Below are positions 62,334-64,000 of a DNA stretch of 64,000 nucleotides, piece by piece; within the stretch, counting starts at the first letter, position 1; each line of letters begins with the position of its first letter. Location: NCBI GenBank assembly GCA_018384375.1, contig JAHAYJ010000042.1, forward strand, positions 1-64,000. The letters are read 5' to 3'. The notes below the pieces were generated by a model. It saw nothing but the letters and a program-made list of their open reading frames with translations, was not told the origin of the DNA and did no database searches. Position numbers and translations under genes: made by a program. The DNA is from Lachnospiraceae bacterium (GTDB lineage Bacteria; Bacillota; Clostridia; Lachnospirales; Lachnospiraceae).

Positions 62334-63451
62334 TGAGCAATTCTACAGAAAATGTACAGAATGAACCCTTCGCAAGAGTAATTAAACGTGCCGAGCTTTC
62401 CGCCGGGAAAACAACTCTGCTCCGGTTATCGGCAGTTCTCCTTTCTTTGATTGCCGGTGGTGTATTTATCGCCTGTGTAGGGCAGAATCCTTTTGTTATT
62501 TACGGAACAATTTTGTCAGGAGCTTTTCGAAGCATGATGGCATTTCAGGGAACGATCAAACTTATGATCCCGTTGCTGATCAGTTCCCTCGGTGTTACCC
62601 TGGCATTTAAAATGAAATTCTGGAACATCGGAGCAGAAGGACAGATTATTTTTGGTGCAACGTGCGCCACCTTTTTTGCATTGTTCTGTTCGGGAATGAA
62701 TCATGTACTTTTGATCATTGTTATGTTTCTTGCCGGGTTTATCGGCGGTGGTTTGTGGGGGCTGATTCCGGCAATCTTCAAAGTAAAATATGGTACGAAT
62801 GAAACCTTATTCACCCTGATGCTGAACTACATTGCACTTCATATTGTATCCTATTTACGAGACGGTCCGTGGATGGATCCGGAATCCCAGGGATTTCCTA
62901 AGATTGCCAGATTTGACAAGAATGCGTCCTTAGACAAGCTTTGCGGAATACAATTTGGTTGGCTGATTGCACTGATCCTGGTTATTTTTGTGTTTGTTTA
63001 TTTAAAGTTCTGTAAACAGGGCTATGAGATCAGCGTAGTCGGGGAAAGTCAGGATACTGCAAGGTATGCAGGAATGAATGTGAAAAAAATAGTACTTCGT
63101 ACCATGTTTTTAAGTGGTGGTATCTGTGGAATGGCAGGTATGATACAGGCAACCGGTTCCGATATCACACTGACCACATCCGTAGCCGGAGGCGTTGGAT
63201 TTACGGCAATTATCGTGGCATGGCTTGCACAACTGAATCCTTTTTCCATTCTGATTGTTTCCTTTCTTTTCAGCGTATTGGAAAAGGGAAGCAGCGTGGT
63301 ACAGTCTAATTTCGGACTTTCTACAGACTGCGCAGATGTATTGCAGGGAATCATTTTGTTTTTTATTTTAGGATGTGAATTCTTTGTAAGATATCGTTTC
63401 GTTTTTCGAAATAAAGTGCCAAAATTCAATAAGAAGGAAATGGAGGGCTAA
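62333..63451 (+). CDS. nucleoside ABC transporter permease, first subunit
   Basis: 372 residues, eight to ten membrane segments, branched-chain/ribose-type permease (BPD_transp_2): GAFRSMMAFQGTIKLMIPLL, KMKFWNIGAEGQIIFGA, YGTNETLFTLMLNYIAL. ATG 62333 with GGAGG eight bases upstream; GTG 62330 is an unlikely alternative. YufP/NupP-like by position. Confidence 0.92.
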   Translation: MSNSTENVQNEPFARVIKRAELSAGKTTLLRLSAVLLSLIAGGVFIACVGQNPFVIYGTILSGAFRSMMAFQGTIKLMIPLLISSLGVTLAFKMKFWNIGAEGQIIFGATCATFFALFCSGMNHVLLIIVMFLAGFIGGGLWGLIPAIFKVKYGTNETLFTLMLNYIALHIVSYLRDGPWMDPESQGFPKIARFDKNASLDKLCGIQFGWLIALILVIFVFVYLKFCKQGYEISVVGESQDTARYAGMNVKKIVLRTMFLSGGICGMAGMIQATGSDITLTTSVAGGVGFTAIIVAWLAQLNPFSILIVSFLFSVLEKGSSVVQSNFGLSTDCADVLQGIILFFILGCEFFVRYRFVFRNKVPKFNKKEMEG

Positions 63452-63454
63452 GAA

Positions 63455-64000
63455 ATGGATATCATAATCAAGTTTCTCGTTGCGGCGGTGGGCGCCGGAA
63501 CGCCTCTGTTGTTTGGAACGGTTGGAGAAATCCTTACCGAAAAGACAGGCCATTTGAATCTTGGTGTGGAAGGAATGATGTCGATCGGTGCATGTATTGG
63601 GTTTATGGTAGGGTACTATACGGATAATTTCTTTCTGGCTTTATTATTTGCGGCGATAGCGGGTGCATGCAGCGCATTGATTTATGCGGTACTTACGGTC
63701 ACTTTTATGGCAAACCAGAATGTAACAGGGCTGACACTTACCATTTTCGGAATCGGTTTTGCGAATTTTATCGGAATTTTTGTCTTAAATAAAAGCCCGG
63801 AAGGTACCCTGAAGCTTCCGGAACGGATTACGGCAGCAATGAGGGGGATCCATATACCTGGGCTGAGTGATATACCTGTTATTGGAGAATTGCTGTTTTC
63901 ATACAGCCCGTTTGTCTATATCGGTATCATTATTGCAGTGATCTGTGCTTATTATCTAAACCGGACGAAAGAAGGGCTGAATCTGAAAGCAATCGGAGAG
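63455..64000 (+). CDS. nucleoside ABC transporter permease, second subunit, cut by window end
   Basis: Starts ATG 63455, three bases after the previous stop, and runs in frame to the right edge (182 codons visible). The motifs TPLLFGTVGEILTEKTGHLN and LGVEGMMSIGA, plus NQNVTGLTLTIFGIGFANFI, are those of the second permease of BMP-type importers (YufQ/NupQ-like). The C-terminal part is outside the window. Confidence 0.92.
   Translation, partial: MDIIIKFLVAAVGAGTPLLFGTVGEILTEKTGHLNLGVEGMMSIGACIGFMVGYYTDNFFLALLFAAIAGACSALIYAVLTVTFMANQNVTGLTLTIFGIGFANFIGIFVLNKSPEGTLKLPERITAAMRGIHIPGLSDIPVIGELLFSYSPFVYIGIIIAVICAYYLNRTKEGLNLKAIGE

Overview
The window looks like a chromosomal segment of a low-to-mid GC anaerobic Firmicute, most likely a Lachnospiraceae (Clostridia). 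The reasons are the GGAGG ribosome-binding sites with frequent TTG/GTG starts, the gene order tmcAL / pta-ackA-yceD-rpmF, plsX-acpP-rnc-smc-ftsY and ylxM-ffh-rpsP-khpA-rimM-trmD-rplS-lepB-rbgA-rnhB, a long clostridial-type PRPP synthetase, and a pectin-use locus of the gut-Firmicute type. I saw no rRNA, tRNA, CRISPR array, insertion sequence or phage gene. The genus is not resolved.

Layout. 1-5.2 kb: an envelope cluster made of an HlyD-type adaptor (cut by the window edge), a MacB-like extracytoplasmic-domain protein and a solute-binding-type lipoprotein. 5.2-7.8 kb: three broken genes in a row. They are a diguanylate cyclase with an in-frame stop, then the 3' parts of a serine hydrolase (minus strand) and a GH43 glycosidase (plus strand), joined head to head near 7.01 kb as if one deletion had removed both 5' halves. 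7.9-18.2 kb: a galacturonate/pectin locus. lacI-type regulator and uxaC run left; uxaB, uxaA, GH105, GH28 and a TIM-barrel isomerase run right; a CE8 pectinesterase converges on them. All these enzymes lack signal peptides, so the locus appears to process imported oligogalacturonides in the cytoplasm. No importer, KDG kinase or KDPG aldolase is in the window.

18.2-22.8 kb: tmcAL diverging from pta-ackA (acetyl-CoA to acetate and ATP), then yceD-rpmF. A 16-bp palindrome, ATGTAAGCACTTACAT, occurs identically just downstream of the predicted uxaB and pta promoters, and a variant lies downstream of the lacI promoter. All three fit ATGTAAnCAnTTACAT, which suggests that pectin breakdown and acetate production share a regulator. 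22.8-26.9 kb: an AT-rich gap, an ECF sigma/anti-sigma pair and a large transglutaminase-like lipoprotein, sitting between rpmF and plsX. 27-34.8 kb: plsX-acpP-rnc-smc-ftsY-ilvA. 34.9-37.9 kb: YitT-type membrane protein, anchored GH25 lysozyme, AraC regulator.

37.9-48.1 kb: ylxM-ffh, rpsP-khpA, rimM-trmD-rplS, two signal peptidases flanking rbgA, rnhB, an orphan FliK-like/FlhB-C-like pair, yraN and pgeF. 48.2-51.5 kb: a two-component system. 51.5-57.3 kb: prs (minus strand) diverging from a PDZ/radical-SAM (DUF512) gene, der, plsY and gpsA. 57.3-59.4 kb: a MoxR-type ATPase and a CoxE-like VWA protein. 59.5-64 kb: a BMP-family nucleoside ABC importer (binding protein, ATPase, two permeases, the last cut by the window end).

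The most notable points are the shared palindrome, the head-to-head double truncation, the nonsense codon in the diguanylate cyclase, the sigma/transglutaminase module between rpmF and plsX, and the FliK/FlhB-like pair without flagellar genes. I do not see a clearly new defence, mobile or biosynthetic system. All functional calls come from reading motifs and gene order; no database search was run.
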